A stretch of 64,000 nt of DNA from Propionibacteriaceae bacterium (lineage in GTDB: Bacteria; Actinomycetota; Actinomycetes; Propionibacteriales; Propionibacteriaceae). The notes under the pieces were generated by a model. It worked only from the letters and a program-made list of their open reading frames with translations, was not told the origin of the DNA and did no database searches. A program made the position numbers and the translations under genes. Positions 19,002 to 31,278 of this stretch are shown in pieces. Where the stretch lies: positions 1 through 64,000 of the forward strand of contig JAISUR010000027.1 in NCBI GenBank assembly GCA_031271975.1, given 5' to 3'. The number at the start of each line of letters is the position of its first letter. Within the stretch, counting starts at the first letter, position 1.

Positions 19002-19301
19002 TCACTGCTTCAGCAGGTTCGCGGCGTCCACGGAGGTGGATCGCCTGGACCGGTAGACCATCACGATGATGGACAGGCCGACGGTAACTTCCGCCGCGGC
19101 CACCACCATCACGAAGAACGCCGCGACCTGGCCGTCCAGACCGCCATGCACATTGGACATGGTCACCAGGACCAGATTCGCCGCGTTCAACATCAACTCG
19201 ACGCACATGAACGCCACCAGCGCGTTGCGCCGCGTCATCAGACCGAGGGCGCCGATCCCGAACAGGATCGCCGCAAGCCAGAGCACCAAATCAGGATTCA
19301 C
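19002..19301 (-). CDS. nuoK: NADH-quinone oxidoreductase subunit K
   Basis: A 99-residue membrane subunit with three helices. The helix-2 glutamate of the proton path is in [20 protein letters not shown], and the third-helix acidic residue is in [15 protein letters not shown]. The length is normal for NuoK. Its ATG overlaps the nuoJ stop by 4 bases. Confidence 0.96.
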   Translation of the reverse strand: MNPDLVLWLAAILFGIGALGLMTRRNALVAFMCVELMLNAANLVLVTMSNVHGGLDGQVAAFFVMVVAAAEVTVGLSIIVMVYRSRRSTSVDAANLLKQ

Positions 19302-20227
19302 TTCGACTCCTCCTCGTCTTCGACTGCCGCATCCGAGGCGCCGGACTCAGGGGCCAGCTCCGCGGTATCCGCCGGTGTGGCGCCTTCGAGGCTGGCCGGC
19401 TTGGGACCGGTGTCCAGCGCGGGCGGCACCGGCGGCTCTTCGCCCTCCAACTCCGCGGCGACACCGGCGAAGTTAGCCGCCGTGAGCGCGCTCAGCGCCG
19501 GGGTGTCCACAATGGCCCCGCGGCCCAGCAGCACTTCGGAGACCGATTCTCCGGAAATCGAGCCATCCGGCAACAGCGCCGGCGTGGCGATCGAGTTGTG
19601 GCGGGCGATCACGCCGGAGTTGGGCAACGCGCCGGGATGGACTCCCGCGGTCGCGTAGGCCTCCATACGCTCGGCGGCGCGCTCTGCCTGCGTCTTCTTC
19701 GGTGTGAGCCGGGCGTGCTGCGCCAGCACCATCGCGCCGACAGCGGCCGTGATCAGCAGCGCGGAGGTCAACTCGAATGGGAACACATACCGGTTGAACA
19801 GCATCGCCGCCAGACCCTGCACGTTTCCGCCATAGGCTTCGTTGGCCGAATCCAGGCCGGCCGATGCGGCGGCCACGTGGCCGATGCCCGCGATGATCAG
19901 CCCGGCGACGCCGATGGCGGCGAGCGCCGTCCACACGCGCTGGCCTTTGATCGTCTCGACGAGCGAGTCGGCGCGATCCACGCCGACCAGCATCAGCACG
20001 AACAGGAACAGCATCATGATCGCGCCGGTGTAGACGATGATCTGCGCAGCGGCGAGCAGCGGGGCCCCCATCGCCGCGTACAGCGCGGCGAGGTTGACCA
20101 TCACGAACGCCATCGAAAGGGCCGAGTAGACCGCTTTGCGGAACAGCACCAAGCCGAAAGCTCCGGCGACCATCAGCGGGCCGCAGATCCAGAAGACGAT
20201 GTCCGTCTCAATTGTGAGCGGGATCAC
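19298..20227 (-). CDS. nuoJ: NADH-quinone oxidoreductase subunit J, long acidic tail
   Basis: A 309-residue subunit. Five membrane helices occupy about residues 1-170 ([37 protein letters not shown]). A segment seen in actinobacterial NuoJ follows ([19 protein letters not shown]), and then about 70 residues rich in Pro, Ala and Glu ending EDEEESK. E. coli NuoJ is about 184 residues and mycobacterial NuoJ about 260, so this tail is longer than usual. It would be soluble, and its function is not known. Confidence 0.94.
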   Translation of the reverse strand: MIPLTIETDIVFWICGPLMVAGAFGLVLFRKAVYSALSMAFVMVNLAALYAAMGAPLLAAAQIIVYTGAIMMLFLFVLMLVGVDRADSLVETIKGQRVWTALAAIGVAGLIIAGIGHVAAASAGLDSANEAYGGNVQGLAAMLFNRYVFPFELTSALLITAAVGAMVLAQHARLTPKKTQAERAAERMEAYATAGVHPGALPNSGVIARHNSIATPALLPDGSISGESVSEVLLGRGAIVDTPALSALTAANFAGVAAELEGEEPPVPPALDTGPKPASLEGATPADTAELAPESGASDAAVEDEEESK

Positions 20228-20778
20228 TGCGGGCCTCCTTCCGTGATCGGCGTGCGGTTGTCAGGCTGGCCGGTCGGCGGCAGCCCGGCGAAATAGGCCG
20301 TCTCGTCGTCAGCGAGTTGCCTGGGATGCGGCGGCTCTTCCTGGCCGGGCAGGACCGGGGCCAGCAGCCGGTCTTTGGTGTAGATCATCTTTTCCCGGGT
20401 GAAGTCGGCGAGTTTGAACTCGTTCGTCATCGTGAGCGCCCGGGTGGGGCAAGCCTCGATGCACAGCCCGCAGAAGATGCAGCGCAGATAGTTGATCTCA
20501 TAGACCTTGCCGTACCGCTCGCCGGGCGAATAGCGCTCTTCGTCGGTGTTGTCGGCGCCCTCGACGTAGATGGCGTCAGCCGGGCAGGCCCAGGCGCACA
20601 ATTCGCAGCCCACGCATTTCTCCAGGCCGTCCGGCCAGCGGTTGAGCTGGTGCCGGCCGTGGAAGCGCGGCGCGGTGACCTTTTCTTGGCCCTTCTCCGG
20701 GTAGCCCTGTGTGAAGGTGTGGCGGAACATCGTCCGGAAAGTGACGCCGAACCCCGCCCAGGGATCAAGGATTCCCAT
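20224..20778 (-). CDS. nuoI: NADH-quinone oxidoreductase subunit I
   Basis: A 184-residue peripheral subunit with two 4Fe-4S clusters (N6a and N6b) ligated by [12 protein letters not shown] (55-66) and [12 protein letters not shown] (100-111). It passes electrons from NuoG towards NuoB. All eight cysteines are present. The TGATG junction with nuoH shares one base. Confidence 0.97.
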   Translation of the reverse strand: MGILDPWAGFGVTFRTMFRHTFTQGYPEKGQEKVTAPRFHGRHQLNRWPDGLEKCVGCELCAWACPADAIYVEGADNTDEERYSPGERYGKVYEINYLRCIFCGLCIEACPTRALTMTNEFKLADFTREKMIYTKDRLLAPVLPGQEEPPHPRQLADDETAYFAGLPPTGQPDNRTPITEGGPQ

Positions 20779-22082
20779 CAGACCTCCTCTGGCACTGGCT
20801 CAGGTTCGGACTCGCTTTGAGCCACGACCACCGATTCCAACACTGGCAACTGCGTGCCCAGCGGCGGCGGAATTGGATATCCGCCCGCGAAGGCGTCGAA
20901 TTCCACCTTCGGTTTGGGCTTGGGATCGGGTTTCTTCTCCGGCAAGAGCATGATGATGATCAGCGCCACGATCAGGACGCCCGCGATGGCCAACATGATG
21001 TAGCGGAAGGGGCCTTCCAGCAGCGCGACCTCGCCTTGGACTTTGCGGACCACGGCGAACACGACTATCCACGCGAGCGAGACCGGGATCAGGACCTTCC
21101 AGCCCAAAGACATGAACTGGTCGTAGCGGAAGCGGGGCAGCGTGCCACGCAGCCACACGAACAGCGAGATGAACAACTGCACCTTGACGATGAACCAGAT
21201 CGGGCCCAGCCAAGGGTTGTCGAGGCCCGGGATGAGGTTGAATGGCCAGATCGGCAGGTAGCCGCCCATGAACAGCGTCGTCGCGATTGCCGACACCGTA
21301 GCCATGTTGATGTACTCGGCCAGGAAATAGATGGCGTAGCGGAAGCCGGAGTACTCGGTGATGTAGCCGGAAACCAACTCAGACTCGGCCTCGGGCAAGT
21401 CGAACGGGGCGCGGTTCGTCTCACCGACCATCGAGATCACGTAGATGCAGAAACTCGGCAGCAGGATCAGCCAATTCCACTGCTGCCAACCGATGTCGAA
21501 GCCGAACGGCAAGAACGAATAGCGCTGGTGCTCCACGATTTCGTGGGTGCTCATCGACGAGGTGAACAAGAAGACGGCGACGAACGACAGGCCCATGGCG
21601 ATCTCGTAGCTGATCATCTGCGCCGACGAACGCAAACCGCCCAGCAGCGAATACGGCGAGTTGGACGACCAGCCGGCCAGCACGAAGCCGTAGATACCCA
21701 CGGACGTGACCGCCAGGATCATCAAGACGCCCACCGGCATATCCGTCAGCTGCAGGTACGTCGTGACGCCGAAAATCTCCACTTCGCCACCGAACGGGAT
21801 CATCGCCCAAGCGGTGAAGGCCGCCGTGCCCGCGATGAGCGGGGCCAATGTGAACAGCACTTTATCCACCATGTGCGGCATGAAATCCTCTTTGATAAGG
21901 AGTTTCGCGCCGTCGCCGACAGCCTGCGGCAAACCCAGCGGGCCGTTCATGATGGGGCCGCGCCGATGCTGCATCTTGCCAACCAAGCGCCGCTCGTACC
22001 AGACGTTGAAGATCGTCCACGCCAGCAGGATGACAAACAGCGCGACGACTTTGATCAAGACCAGCCACCACGGATCACTCAT
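20778..22082 (-). CDS. nuoH: NADH-quinone oxidoreductase subunit H
   Basis: About 434 residues with eight membrane helices forming the quinone entry chamber. Motifs include [36 protein letters not shown] and [15 protein letters not shown]. The ATG at 22082 is preferred over the GTG at 22091 because GGGAGG lies 8 bases before it, and the GTG overlaps that site. The start overlaps the nuoG stop by 8 bases. A charged tail of about 55 residues rich in Lys, Pro and Glu follows the last helix, as in other actinobacteria. Confidence 0.96.
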   Translation of the reverse strand: MSDPWWLVLIKVVALFVILLAWTIFNVWYERRLVGKMQHRRGPIMNGPLGLPQAVGDGAKLLIKEDFMPHMVDKVLFTLAPLIAGTAAFTAWAMIPFGGEVEIFGVTTYLQLTDMPVGVLMILAVTSVGIYGFVLAGWSSNSPYSLLGGLRSSAQMISYEIAMGLSFVAVFLFTSSMSTHEIVEHQRYSFLPFGFDIGWQQWNWLILLPSFCIYVISMVGETNRAPFDLPEAESELVSGYITEYSGFRYAIYFLAEYINMATVSAIATTLFMGGYLPIWPFNLIPGLDNPWLGPIWFIVKVQLFISLFVWLRGTLPRFRYDQFMSLGWKVLIPVSLAWIVVFAVVRKVQGEVALLEGPFRYIMLAIAGVLIVALIIIMLLPEKKPDPKPKPKVEFDAFAGGYPIPPPLGTQLPVLESVVVAQSESEPEPVPEEV

Positions 22083-24425
22083 TGCCGTCACCTCCCTTCA
22101 ACTCAACCACGCCACCTGGGGCGACGCCCAAGCTGGCTATGGAATATGGCTGGGCGGGCGTGCCCTTGGCCGGGAGCCAGACGGCACCCTCGACCATGCC
22201 CTCGCTGATTTCGGCGGGCAGCCTCACCTGGCCTTCGCTCCCAATCACCGCAATTTCGGCGCCTGGGTCGATCGAGTACTTCTTGGCAGTCTTCGGGCCG
22301 AGCAGGGCCTTGGCCGGGCGAGCGGTGGTGGCCAACTCGGGAGCGCCGTCCAACGCGCGCGAGGCATCCAGCAACTGGTGCCAACTGGCCAGCAGCAATC
22401 CCTTGGGGCTGTCCTTCGCCGGAGACACCAGCGCGGCGCGTTTGCCTTCCCAGGGCCCCAAGGCCGCAAACTCGGCGGCCGCCTGGGATGTGCTGGCCAA
22501 TCCCAGCGGCTTGCCCAGCGCCGCGGCCAGCATGCCCAGCGCGCGCAGATCCGTCATCGCCGTCTTGGCCTGGGTGTTGACCCGGCCCACGAAACCCCCG
22601 CGATGTTCCCAGTTGAGGAAATGGCCCGACTGCTCCTCGATCAGCGCCACCGGCAGCACGACATCGGCGAAATCATGGACCGGGGAGACGCGGTTTTCCA
22701 AGCTGACCACGAACGCATTGCCCAAAGCTGACTGCACGGCCTGCTGCGAGGCATAGTCGGCGGGCTCAATGCCGGCGGCCACATATGCGGCCAGCCCGGC
22801 TTCGAGCATTCCATCACTGGTCAGGCCCGGTTCGATCGGGAGGTCTTCGCCCCAGGACGCAGCCATGTCGACGCGGGCGGCGGGTTCGCCGACTGGGCGC
22901 CCACCCGGCAGCAGGTTGGGCAGGCAGCCAGCTTCGACCGCCCCCCTGTCGCCGGCGCGGCGCGGGATCCACGCCAGCCCGGCCTGGGCTTTCGCGGTCA
23001 GGTGCACAGCCTGGTCGAGGGTGTCCGGGGACAACGCGGCGCGCTCGCCCACCAGGACGATAGTGTCCGCGTCGAGTTCCAGCTTCTGCAGCGCCGCGAC
23101 TTCCTGCCCAGGCAGGCACTGGACCAGTTCGGCGCCGAGTTTCTGCGAACCCAGCGAGGCGAACGGCGCGATAGTGAGCACCCGCAGCTTGTTCTTGCGC
23201 ACGGCCTTGCGCAGCCGCAAGAACACGATGGGCGCTTCGTCCTCCGGCTCGAAGGCCACCAGGACGACGCGCTTGGCGCTTTCCAACGCCGCATAGGTGA
23301 CGCCAGAACGCACCCCGGCGACGGCGTGGGCCAAGAATCCGGCCTCCTCGTCGGAGCCCGGCCGGGAGCGGAAGTCGATGTTGTTGGTGCCCAACGCGAT
23401 CCGGGCGAACTTGGAGTACGCGTAGGCGTTCTCCAGGGTCAACCGGCCTCCGGTCAGCACGCCGACGGAATCGCCCGCGGCCTGCAACCCGGCCGCGGCA
23501 GCCGCGATGGCTTCCGGCCAAGACGCGGGCCGCAACTGGCCGTCCTCGCGGACCAGCGGAGTGGTCAAGCGGTCCTCATGTCCGGAAGCGAACGCGAAAC
23601 GGCCCTTGTCGCAGTTCCATTCCTCGTTGACCTCCGGCGCCGCACCGGCCAAGCGGCGCCGCGTGGTGAAGTGCCGGTGGTCGGTTCGCAACTGGCAACC
23701 CGCCGCGCAGTGCTCGCAGGTGGTGTCGGTCGAGACCAGGTCGAACGGGCGGGAGTTGAAACGGTAGGACTTGGCCGTCAGTGCGCCCACCGGGCAGATC
23801 TGGACGACGTTGCCCGAGAAGTACGAGTTGTACGGCTCGTCTGCGAACAGGCCGACCTGCTGCACGGCGCCGCGCTCGGTCAGCGCGATCAGCGGGTCGC
23901 CGGAAATCTGCTCCGAGAAGCGGGTGCAGCGCGCGCAAAGCACACAGCGCTCGCGGTCCAGCAGGATCTGCGGCGAGAGCTGCAACGGTTTGGGATAGGT
24001 GCGCTTCACGCCGTCGTAGCGGGACTCGGCGCGGCCGTTGGCGAAAGCCTGGTTCTGCAGCGGGCACTCGCCGGCCTTGTCGCAGATCGGGCAATCCAGC
24101 GGGTGGTTGAGCAGGATCAACTCCTGCACGCCCACCTGCGCGTCGCGGGCCATTTGCGAAGTGGCTTGCGTCTTGATTTGCATGCCGGGGGCCGTCGCCA
24201 GCGTGCAGGCGGCTTGCGGGATCGGGAAACCGCGGCCGTTTCCGGCGTCGGGCACTTCGACCAGGCATTGGCGGCACGCCCCGATCGGCTCCAGCAGCGG
24301 ATGGTCGCAGAAGCGCGGGATGGCGATGCCGACTGACTCGGCGGCCCGGATGGCCAACGTGCCCTTGGGCACTTCCACCTCGACGCCGTCGATGGTGACC
24401 TTGATGAGTTCCACAGGTGCGTCGC

Positions 24426-24429
<4 letters not shown>
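22075..24429 (-). CDS. nuoG: NADH-quinone oxidoreductase subunit G
   Basis: A 784-residue iron-sulfur subunit. The N-terminal 2Fe-2S ligands are in PRFCDHPLLEPIGACRQC. DCPICDKAGECPLQ and CVLCARCTRF ligate further clusters. CEHCAAGCQL at about 239-248 supplies the N7-type CxxCxxxC set. The rest is a molybdopterin-oxidoreductase-like domain that has lost its cofactor site. The ATG overlaps the nuoF stop by 4 bases. Confidence 0.96.
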
Positions 24430-25738
<1,309 letters not shown>

Positions 25739-25742
<4 letters not shown>

Positions 25743-26632
25743 TTCTCCTCCTGCTTCTTAGCGGCGCGCTTGCGCGGGGCCGGTTTGGCGGCCGTCTCAG
25801 CCTTGGGGGCCGCCGTCCGCTTGCGTGGCGCGGGCTTGGCAGCCGGTTCGGCCTTCACGGCGGCCGCAGTGGCCTGTGCGGCCGGTTCGGCTGCGGGCTT
25901 CTTGCGCGGCGCCCGCTTCTTGGCCGCTGGGACGCCGGTGGGGATCTCCCCCGGCTTCAGGTCTCCCAGCCCAGCCAACGAGGCCGGCCCGGCGCTGGGG
26001 CCTTCGTCGGCCCGGCCGTCCGGGAATCCCGCGAGCACCCGCTCGGCTTCCTGCCAACTGGTGACCGTGGCCCCGCGCGGCGATTGGACCTGCTTGCCCG
26101 CTGCCAGATCGTCCAGCAACTGCGCCGCCTTCTGCGGGGTCATCTGGTCGAAATACTCCCAGTTGACCATCATCACCGGAGCGAAATCACAGGCGGCGTT
26201 GCATTCGACGCGTTCCAGGGAGAACTTGCCGTCGGCCGTGACCGCACCCGCCGAGACACCGAGCTTGGCTTCCACGGCGTCCAGCACGGCGTCGCCGCCC
26301 ATCACCGCGCACAAAGCCGTCGTGCAGACGCCAATGTGGTGTTTCCCAGCGGGCTTGCGGTGGTACATCGTGTAGAACGTCGCCACACCGGAAACCTGCG
26401 CCGCGCTGATCCCCAGGATCTCGGCGCAGGCCTCAACTCCGGCCGCGGAAACCCGCCCGTCGTAGCTTTGGACCAAGTGCAGCATGGGCAGCAGCGCCGA
26501 ACGCGGCTGCGGATAGCGGGATGCCAACTCGCGCAACTCGCCGTAGGCCTTCTCGTTCAGATTCGTCGCGCGGTCGGACAGGTCCACCCCGCCCGACTCG
26601 GCAAAATGGTGTTGGAACTCGTGCCCGCTCAT
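25739..26632 (-). CDS. nuoE: NADH-quinone oxidoreductase subunit E with Lys/Ala/Pro-rich tail
   Basis: About 297 residues. Residues 1-165 are the standard thioredoxin-like subunit, with 2Fe-2S ligands Cys103, Cys108, Cys144 and Cys148 ([21 protein letters not shown]). After a linker, residues 230-297 form a strongly basic tail of repeated KPAPRKR and PAAEPAA units, resembling the tails of histone-like actinobacterial proteins. The ATG at 26632 overlaps the nuoD stop by 4 bases. The longer frame to 27067 is antisense-like sequence inside nuoD and is rejected. The tail is in frame and its codon use matches the neighbours. Confidence 0.94.
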
Positions 26633-27987
26633 CTGTCGACACCTCCCATGACTGGATCGATGGATCCCAGCGCCACCACGATGTCCGCCAGCATCCCGCC
26701 TTCGCATTGCAGCGGGGCCGATTGCAGATGGTTGAACCCGGGATCGCGCAGGTGGACCCGCCACGGCTTCGCGCCCCCGTCGGAAACCACATGGCAGCCG
26801 ATTTCGCCCTTGGGCGACTCGATTGGCACGTAGGCTTGCCCGGCCGGCACGCGGAAGCCCTCGGAGACCTTCTTGAAGTGGTGGATCAGGCCCTCCATGG
26901 ACTGGCTCATGATGTGCTTCACGTGGTCGAAGGAATTCCCCTGGCCATCGGGCCCCACCACCAAGTCCGAAGGCGAACCGATCTTCTCGTCGGCGACCAT
27001 CACGGGCTGGCCATAGCTGGCCTCCAGCCTGTCCGCGGCCTGTTTCACGATTTTCAGGCTCTCCCACATCTCAGCCAGCCGCACCCGGAAGCGCCCGTAG
27101 GCGTCGCAGGTGTCCCAGGTGACGACCTCGAAGTCGTAATCCTCATAGCCGCAATACGGCTGCTGCTTGCGCAAGTCCCAGCCATAGCCGGCCGCGCGCA
27201 AGATCGGCCCGGTGACGCCGAGCGCCATGCAGGCCGTCAGGTCTTGGTAGGCGATGCCGCACATGCGTCCCTTGAAGATCGGGTTCTCGTTGCAGAACGC
27301 CGCGTATTCGGGCAGGTGCGACTCCAGCCATTTGATCACGTCGCGCAACTGGGCGATGCCGTCGTCGGGCAGGTCGTTGGCGACCCCGCCCGGCCGGAAA
27401 TAGGCGTGGTTCATACGCAGGCCGGTGACCGCCTCGAAGAAATCGAGGATCATCTCGCGCTCGCGGAACCCGATCGTCATCACCGTCAACGCGCCGATTT
27501 CCATGCCGCCGGTGCCCACGGCCACCAGGTGCGAGGCGATCCGGCACAACTCCATGAACAGCACCCGGATGTCCTTGGCGCGCTGCGGGATCTGATCCTC
27601 GATGCCGAGCAGCCGCTCGACGGCGAAACAGTAGGCCGCCTCGTTGAAGATCGGCGCCACATAGTCGCAGCGGGTGACGAACGCCGTGCCCTGGTTCCAG
27701 GTGCGGTATTCCATGTTTTTCTCGATGCCGGTGTGCAGGAACCCGATGCCCGGGCGCACCGACAGCACCGTCTCGCCGTCGCATTCGACCATCAGGCGCA
27801 GCACGCCGTGGGTGGACGGGTGTTGCGGGCCCATGTTGATGACGAGGATCTCATCTCCGCGCTCAGCTTGGGCCTTCGCGATGGCGTCGAAGTCGCCGGG
27901 GCCGGCAGCCGTGTAAGCGGTCGCTTCCGGATCGCCGGAAGCCGCGTACAGGTCGTAATCTGGCTCAGCAGCCGTGGTTTGGCTCAT
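26629..27987 (-). CDS. nuoD: NADH-quinone oxidoreductase subunit D
   Basis: A 452-residue 49-kDa-type subunit lining the quinone-binding pocket. [14 protein letters not shown] (about 50-63) is the family signature with the quinone-contact histidine. [15 protein letters not shown] and the C-terminal [12 protein letters not shown] also match. The ATG at 27987 has AAAGGCGG upstream and overlaps the nuoC stop by 4 bases. A longer upstream frame through nuoC has no family similarity. Confidence 0.97.
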   Translation of the reverse strand: MSQTTAAEPDYDLYAASGDPEATAYTAAGPGDFDAIAKAQAERGDEILVINMGPQHPSTHGVLRLMVECDGETVLSVRPGIGFLHTGIEKNMEYRTWNQGTAFVTRCDYVAPIFNEAAYCFAVERLLGIEDQIPQRAKDIRVLFMELCRIASHLVAVGTGGMEIGALTVMTIGFREREMILDFFEAVTGLRMNHAYFRPGGVANDLPDDGIAQLRDVIKWLESHLPEYAAFCNENPIFKGRMCGIAYQDLTACMALGVTGPILRAAGYGWDLRKQQPYCGYEDYDFEVVTWDTCDAYGRFRVRLAEMWESLKIVKQAADRLEASYGQPVMVADEKIGSPSDLVVGPDGQGNSFDHVKHIMSQSMEGLIHHFKKVSEGFRVPAGQAYVPIESPKGEIGCHVVSDGGAKPWRVHLRDPGFNHLQSAPLQCEGGMLADIVVALGSIDPVMGGVDR

Positions 27988-28655
27988 CGGTATGACCGCC
28001 TTTCGTCCACCGGGGGAACAACCGCGCCCTTGAATTCGATCGGAATGCCGCCGAGCGGATAGTCCTTCCGCTGCGGGTGGCCCACCCAATCGTCGGGCAT
28101 CAAGATGCGCGTCAAGTGCGGGTGCGAATCGAAAATGATGCCGAACATGTCCCACGCCTCGCGCTCGTGCCAATCCGCGGCGGGATAGGTGGCGACCACG
28201 GACGGCACATGCGGGTCGGATTCGGGGGCGGCCACTTCCAGGCGCAGCCGCCGGTTGTGCGTCATGGATTGCAGGTGGTAGACGACGTGCAGCTCGGCCC
28301 CGGCCAACTCCGGATAGTGGACGCCGGACACGGACATGCAGCACTCGAAACGCAGTTGGGAGTCGTCGCGCAGCGCTTTCACCGCATCCACCAGCTTCTC
28401 GCGCGGGATGTAGATGGTCAGCTCGCCGCGGTCGAACACCGCCTTGCCGACCGCGCCCGGCACCAGCTCTTCCAAGCGGGCGATGGCCGCGTCGTACCAG
28501 GAGCCGAACGGGGGCTCCGAACCCGCCGGCAACGCGACCGCGCGGACAATTCCGCCGTAGCCAGAGGTGTCCCCGGTGCCGGATGTCCACATGCCCTGCC
28601 GGGTGGCGATGGGCTTGGCCTGCTGCGGGAGGGCGACGTCAGTCGATTCGGTCAT
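27984..28655 (-). CDS. nuoC: NADH-quinone oxidoreductase subunit C
   Basis: A 223-residue 30-kDa-type subunit of the peripheral arm. The signature [20 protein letters not shown] with [21 protein letters not shown] is complete. It is separate from nuoD, as in actinobacteria, and not fused as in E. coli. The ATG at 28655 overlaps the nuoB stop by 4 bases. The 22-codon extension further upstream overlaps nuoB and is not supported. Confidence 0.96.
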   Translation of the reverse strand: MTESTDVALPQQAKPIATRQGMWTSGTGDTSGYGGIVRAVALPAGSEPPFGSWYDAAIARLEELVPGAVGKAVFDRGELTIYIPREKLVDAVKALRDDSQLRFECCMSVSGVHYPELAGAELHVVYHLQSMTHNRRLRLEVAAPESDPHVPSVVATYPAADWHEREAWDMFGIIFDSHPHLTRILMPDDWVGHPQRKDYPLGGIPIEFKGAVVPPVDERRSYR

Positions 28656-29233
28656 CTCATCAACCCTCTCTGCTCCAACGTGGAAGGCGCCGCCAGCGCG
28701 GCTTCCTCGGCTTCGGCCCAAAGCCGCAACTGCTTCGCACCCATCGGGTGTTTCATGACCAGTTCCTTGCGGAGTTTGAACATGGCGTCGATGAGCATGT
28801 CTGGCCTAGGCGGGCATCCGGGCACGTACATGTCGACGGGGACGAGGTGGTCGCCGCCCTGCACGATCGCGTAATTGTTGAACATGCCGCCAGACGACGC
28901 GCACGCTCCCATGGCGATCACCCACTTGGGGTTGGGCATTTGGTCGTACACCTGCCGCAGCACCGGCGCCATCTTCTGGCTGACCCGGCCCGAAATGATC
29001 ATCAGGTCGGCTTGCCGCGGCGAAGCCCGGAACACTTCTTGCCCCCAGCGCCCGGCGTCGAAGCGCGGCGCGCCGTAGGACATCATTTCGATGGCGCAAC
29101 ACGCCAAGCCGAACGTGGCCGGCCACAGCGACGTCTTGCGCACCCAGCCGAAAGCCGCCTCCAGCGTGGTGGTGATCACGCCCTCGGGCAGGTGATTCTC
29201 CAGGCCGCCGGTCAGGAATCCCTTGTCAGCCAT
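28652..29233 (-). CDS. nuoB: NADH-quinone oxidoreductase subunit B
   Basis: A 193-residue subunit carrying cluster N2, the last electron donor to menaquinone. The ligands Cys45 and Cys46 (the adjacent pair in ACCAIEMM), Cys111 (GACASSGG) and Cys140 (VPGCPPRP) are all present. GGGGGAAT lies just before the ATG at 29233. It is 12 bases after nuoA. Confidence 0.97.
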   Translation of the reverse strand: MADKGFLTGGLENHLPEGVITTTLEAAFGWVRKTSLWPATFGLACCAIEMMSYGAPRFDAGRWGQEVFRASPRQADLMIISGRVSQKMAPVLRQVYDQMPNPKWVIAMGACASSGGMFNNYAIVQGGDHLVPVDMYVPGCPPRPDMLIDAMFKLRKELVMKHPMGAKQLRLWAEAEEAALAAPSTLEQRGLMR

Positions 29234-29245
29234 GCATTCCCCCTC

Positions 29246-29605
29246 TCAGTCCCATTCCAGGCCGCCGCGGCGCCAGATGTAGACGTAGGCGACGAACACC
29301 GTCACCATGAAAATCAGCATCTCCACCAGGGCGAACCAGCCAAGCTGGTTGAACGCGACCGCCCACGGATACAGGAAGACAATTTCGATATCGAAGATGA
29401 TGTAGAGCATCGCGATCAGGTAGTACTTGATCGGGAACTTGCCCCCGCCGGGCGGCTCCGGAGTCGGATCGATGCCGCATTCGTACGAGTCGTACTTGGC
29501 GCGGCTGTAGCGGCGCGGGCCCAAGAACGAGCTCAGCAGGATCGAAACGGCGAGGAACCCCGCCGCCAACGCAAGGATTCCCAGTAGTGGCACATAAGGG
29601 CTCAT
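29246..29605 (-). CDS. nuoA: NADH-quinone oxidoreductase subunit A
   Basis: A 119-residue membrane subunit with three helices. The family loop YECGIDPTPEP (the Cys-containing loop that moves between active and resting states) and KYYLIAMLYIIFDIEIVFLY are present. Two ATGs lie three codons apart. The second, at 29605, is preferred because GAGAGG is about 9 bases before it and would touch the first. Only about 18 bases separate it from the geranylgeranyl-reductase family stop, so the two genes are probably cotranscribed. Confidence 0.95.
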   Translation of the reverse strand: MSPYVPLLGILALAAGFLAVSILLSSFLGPRRYSRAKYDSYECGIDPTPEPPGGGKFPIKYYLIAMLYIIFDIEIVFLYPWAVAFNQLGWFALVEMLIFMVTVFVAYVYIWRRGGLEWD

Positions 29606-29623
29606 CGCCTTCATCCTCTCATG

Positions 29624-30856
29624 TCAGGCCGCGGGCGCCAGGTTCGTCAACGCGGTGAGCAGCTTGTCCATCCAGTCGCCCGAGCGGGTATCGAACAGAT
29701 GCGACAACAGCTTCATAGTAAACCTCATCAACACTGGTCGTGGTAAACCATATCGGGTGCAGATACGCATCACCTGTGGATGCCCGATAAGTGCTACGAA
29801 GACTTGTCCCAGCCGGAAGTACCCGCCCCACTCGGACTTCAGCCGTCCCGCGTATCCGCAAAGCGCCCGTTCCGCGGCTTGGGTGCCGACCCCCCGCGCG
29901 TGCGCGTCGACGATCGCGTCGGCGGCGAACTCGCCGGCTTCCATCGCGTAGCCGATCCCTTCCCCGTTGAATGGGCTGACCATGCCGCCGGCGTCGCCGA
30001 CCAGCAGCAACCCGCGCGAATAGGCGGGTTGCCGATTGAAGCTCATGGGCAGGGCCGCCGAACCGATCTCGCCGATTTGATTGTCCTTGGCAAACCCCCA
30101 TTCGGGAGGCGTGGACGAAAGCCAACTGCGCAACAATTGTCGATAATTGGTCTTACCAAAAGCTTTGCTGGAATTGAGCATTCCCAGGCCGACATTGCAG
30201 ACGCCTTCGCTCATAGCGAAAATCCATCCGTAGCCGGGCAATAGATTCTGCTTGTCATCGCGCATTTCGAGCCAAGATTCCATGTAGTCGTCAGCGGCGC
30301 GCGGGCTGTGGAAGTATGCACGCACCGCGACACCCATGGGCCGGTTGGCGCGCACCTTCAGCCCCATCGCGGTTGCCAGGCGCGAGGAGTTGCCGTCGGC
30401 CGCCACAGTGATGGGCGCGCGGAACTCCCTGCCGTCGGCGGTGCGCACGCCCACGATTCGGTCAGCGGCGAGGATCGGTGCGGTCACCTGGGCCTGCTGG
30501 ATGAACTCCGCCCCGGCCGCCACGGCCTTCGCGGCCAGCGCCTGATCGAGGTCCGCGCGCTTGCGCGTCAGCCCGAAAGACGGAAACTCGGCCAACTCGG
30601 GCCAGGGCAACTCGAAGGGCCGGACCCGGCCGCCGTATACCCGCAACCCCAGGTTGCGCTTCCAGGTCGAGGTGTCCACGCCCAAGCGCAGCAGTTGGCG
30701 CACCGCCCGCGGAGTGAGCCCGTCGCCGCACACCTTTTCGCGGGGGAACTGGGCTTTCTCCAAGAGCGTAACACTGAGCCCGCGCTGGGCCAGGTATGCC
30801 GCCGCAGTGGCTCCGCCGGGACCAGCGCCAACCACTATCACGTCTGCGTCGCCCAT
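29624..30856 (-). CDS. Geranylgeranyl reductase family FAD oxidoreductase, probable menaquinone reductase
   Basis: A 410-residue flavoprotein. The FAD-binding loop VVGAGPGGATAAAYLAQRG starts at residue 8, the family segment EKVCGDGLTPRAV is at about 40-52, and GDAGGMVSPFNGEGIGYAMEAG (the second FAD contact) is in the middle. Actinobacterial members such as MenJ saturate one isoprene unit of the menaquinone tail; others reduce geranylgeranyl lipids. Sitting directly ahead of nuoA on the same strand supports menaquinone as the substrate. The gene has patches of lower GC (around 29700-29790 and 30100-30200) than the nuo genes. Confidence 0.88.
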   Translation of the reverse strand: MGDADVIVVGAGPGGATAAAYLAQRGLSVTLLEKAQFPREKVCGDGLTPRAVRQLLRLGVDTSTWKRNLGLRVYGGRVRPFELPWPELAEFPSFGLTRKRADLDQALAAKAVAAGAEFIQQAQVTAPILAADRIVGVRTADGREFRAPITVAADGNSSRLATAMGLKVRANRPMGVAVRAYFHSPRAADDYMESWLEMRDDKQNLLPGYGWIFAMSEGVCNVGLGMLNSSKAFGKTNYRQLLRSWLSSTPPEWGFAKDNQIGEIGSAALPMSFNRQPAYSRGLLLVGDAGGMVSPFNGEGIGYAMEAGEFAADAIVDAHARGVGTQAAERALCGYAGRLKSEWGGYFRLGQVFVALIGHPQVMRICTRYGLPRPVLMRFTMKLLSHLFDTRSGDWMDKLLTALTNLAPAA

Positions 30857-31278
30857 AGGGGTGAGTCTGCCAGAAATCGGAGGCCAACCACGAATCGAAA
30901 GATCGTCCCAGCGTCATGCTGGACCGCGGGCGCCCCTTCGGGTCGCATGGGACTGCGTCCGAGACCCCGGAACACCACCCCACAAAGCTCTTCGATACTT
31001 TGCGGGGACCCCGGAACACCACCCCACAAAGTTCTTCGATACTTTGCGGGGACCCCGGAACAGGTCCGGGATGACGTGGTGGGGGCGACGAGGTGGGGGA
31101 CGTGGACTGGCGGGATGACGGTTGCGGGGCCGAATGCTGTGACTAGGGGTGCCTTTGGCGGGGCACGGGGGGTCCAAACCTTGCAATCGTGTGTCGATTC
31201 CGAAGAAACCAGGTGGAATAAATCGCGTTTTGCGTGGGTTGCGCTATTATCGAATAGCCCCCCAGGAGAATGGTGCTA
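30857..31278. other. Divergent intergenic region with repeat and AT-richer promoter segment
   Basis: This 420-base gap separates two divergent starts. Bases 30911-31076 are a hairpin element (listed separately). Bases 31185-31278 are clearly lower in GC than the chromosome and contain TATTAT near 31245, a fair -10 candidate for the giant surface-protein gene, though no good -35 stands at 17 bases. AGGAG at 31264-31268 is its ribosome-binding site. No gene is seen. Confidence 0.6.
30911..31076. repeat. Hairpin-chain element with tandem palindromic module
   Basis: An element of the family typified by 44200-44313, starting with CGTCATGCTGG and ending with GGTCCGGGATGACG. Inside it, a 44-base unit (30965-31008 and 31009-31052) is repeated twice with one base difference (GCTCTTCG against GTTCTTCG). 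Each unit holds CCCCACAAAG...CTTTGCGGGG. Confidence 0.85.

Noticed and set aside
26633-27067. Extended NuoE start inside nuoD
   Set aside because: The extension has no NuoE similarity. The ATG at 26632 gives the normal 4-base overlap and a standard N-terminus.
30965-31052. Possible CRISPR array
   Set aside because: Only two 44-base units in direct contact, with no spacers between them and no cas genes nearby; the unit is a palindromic module of an interspersed element.
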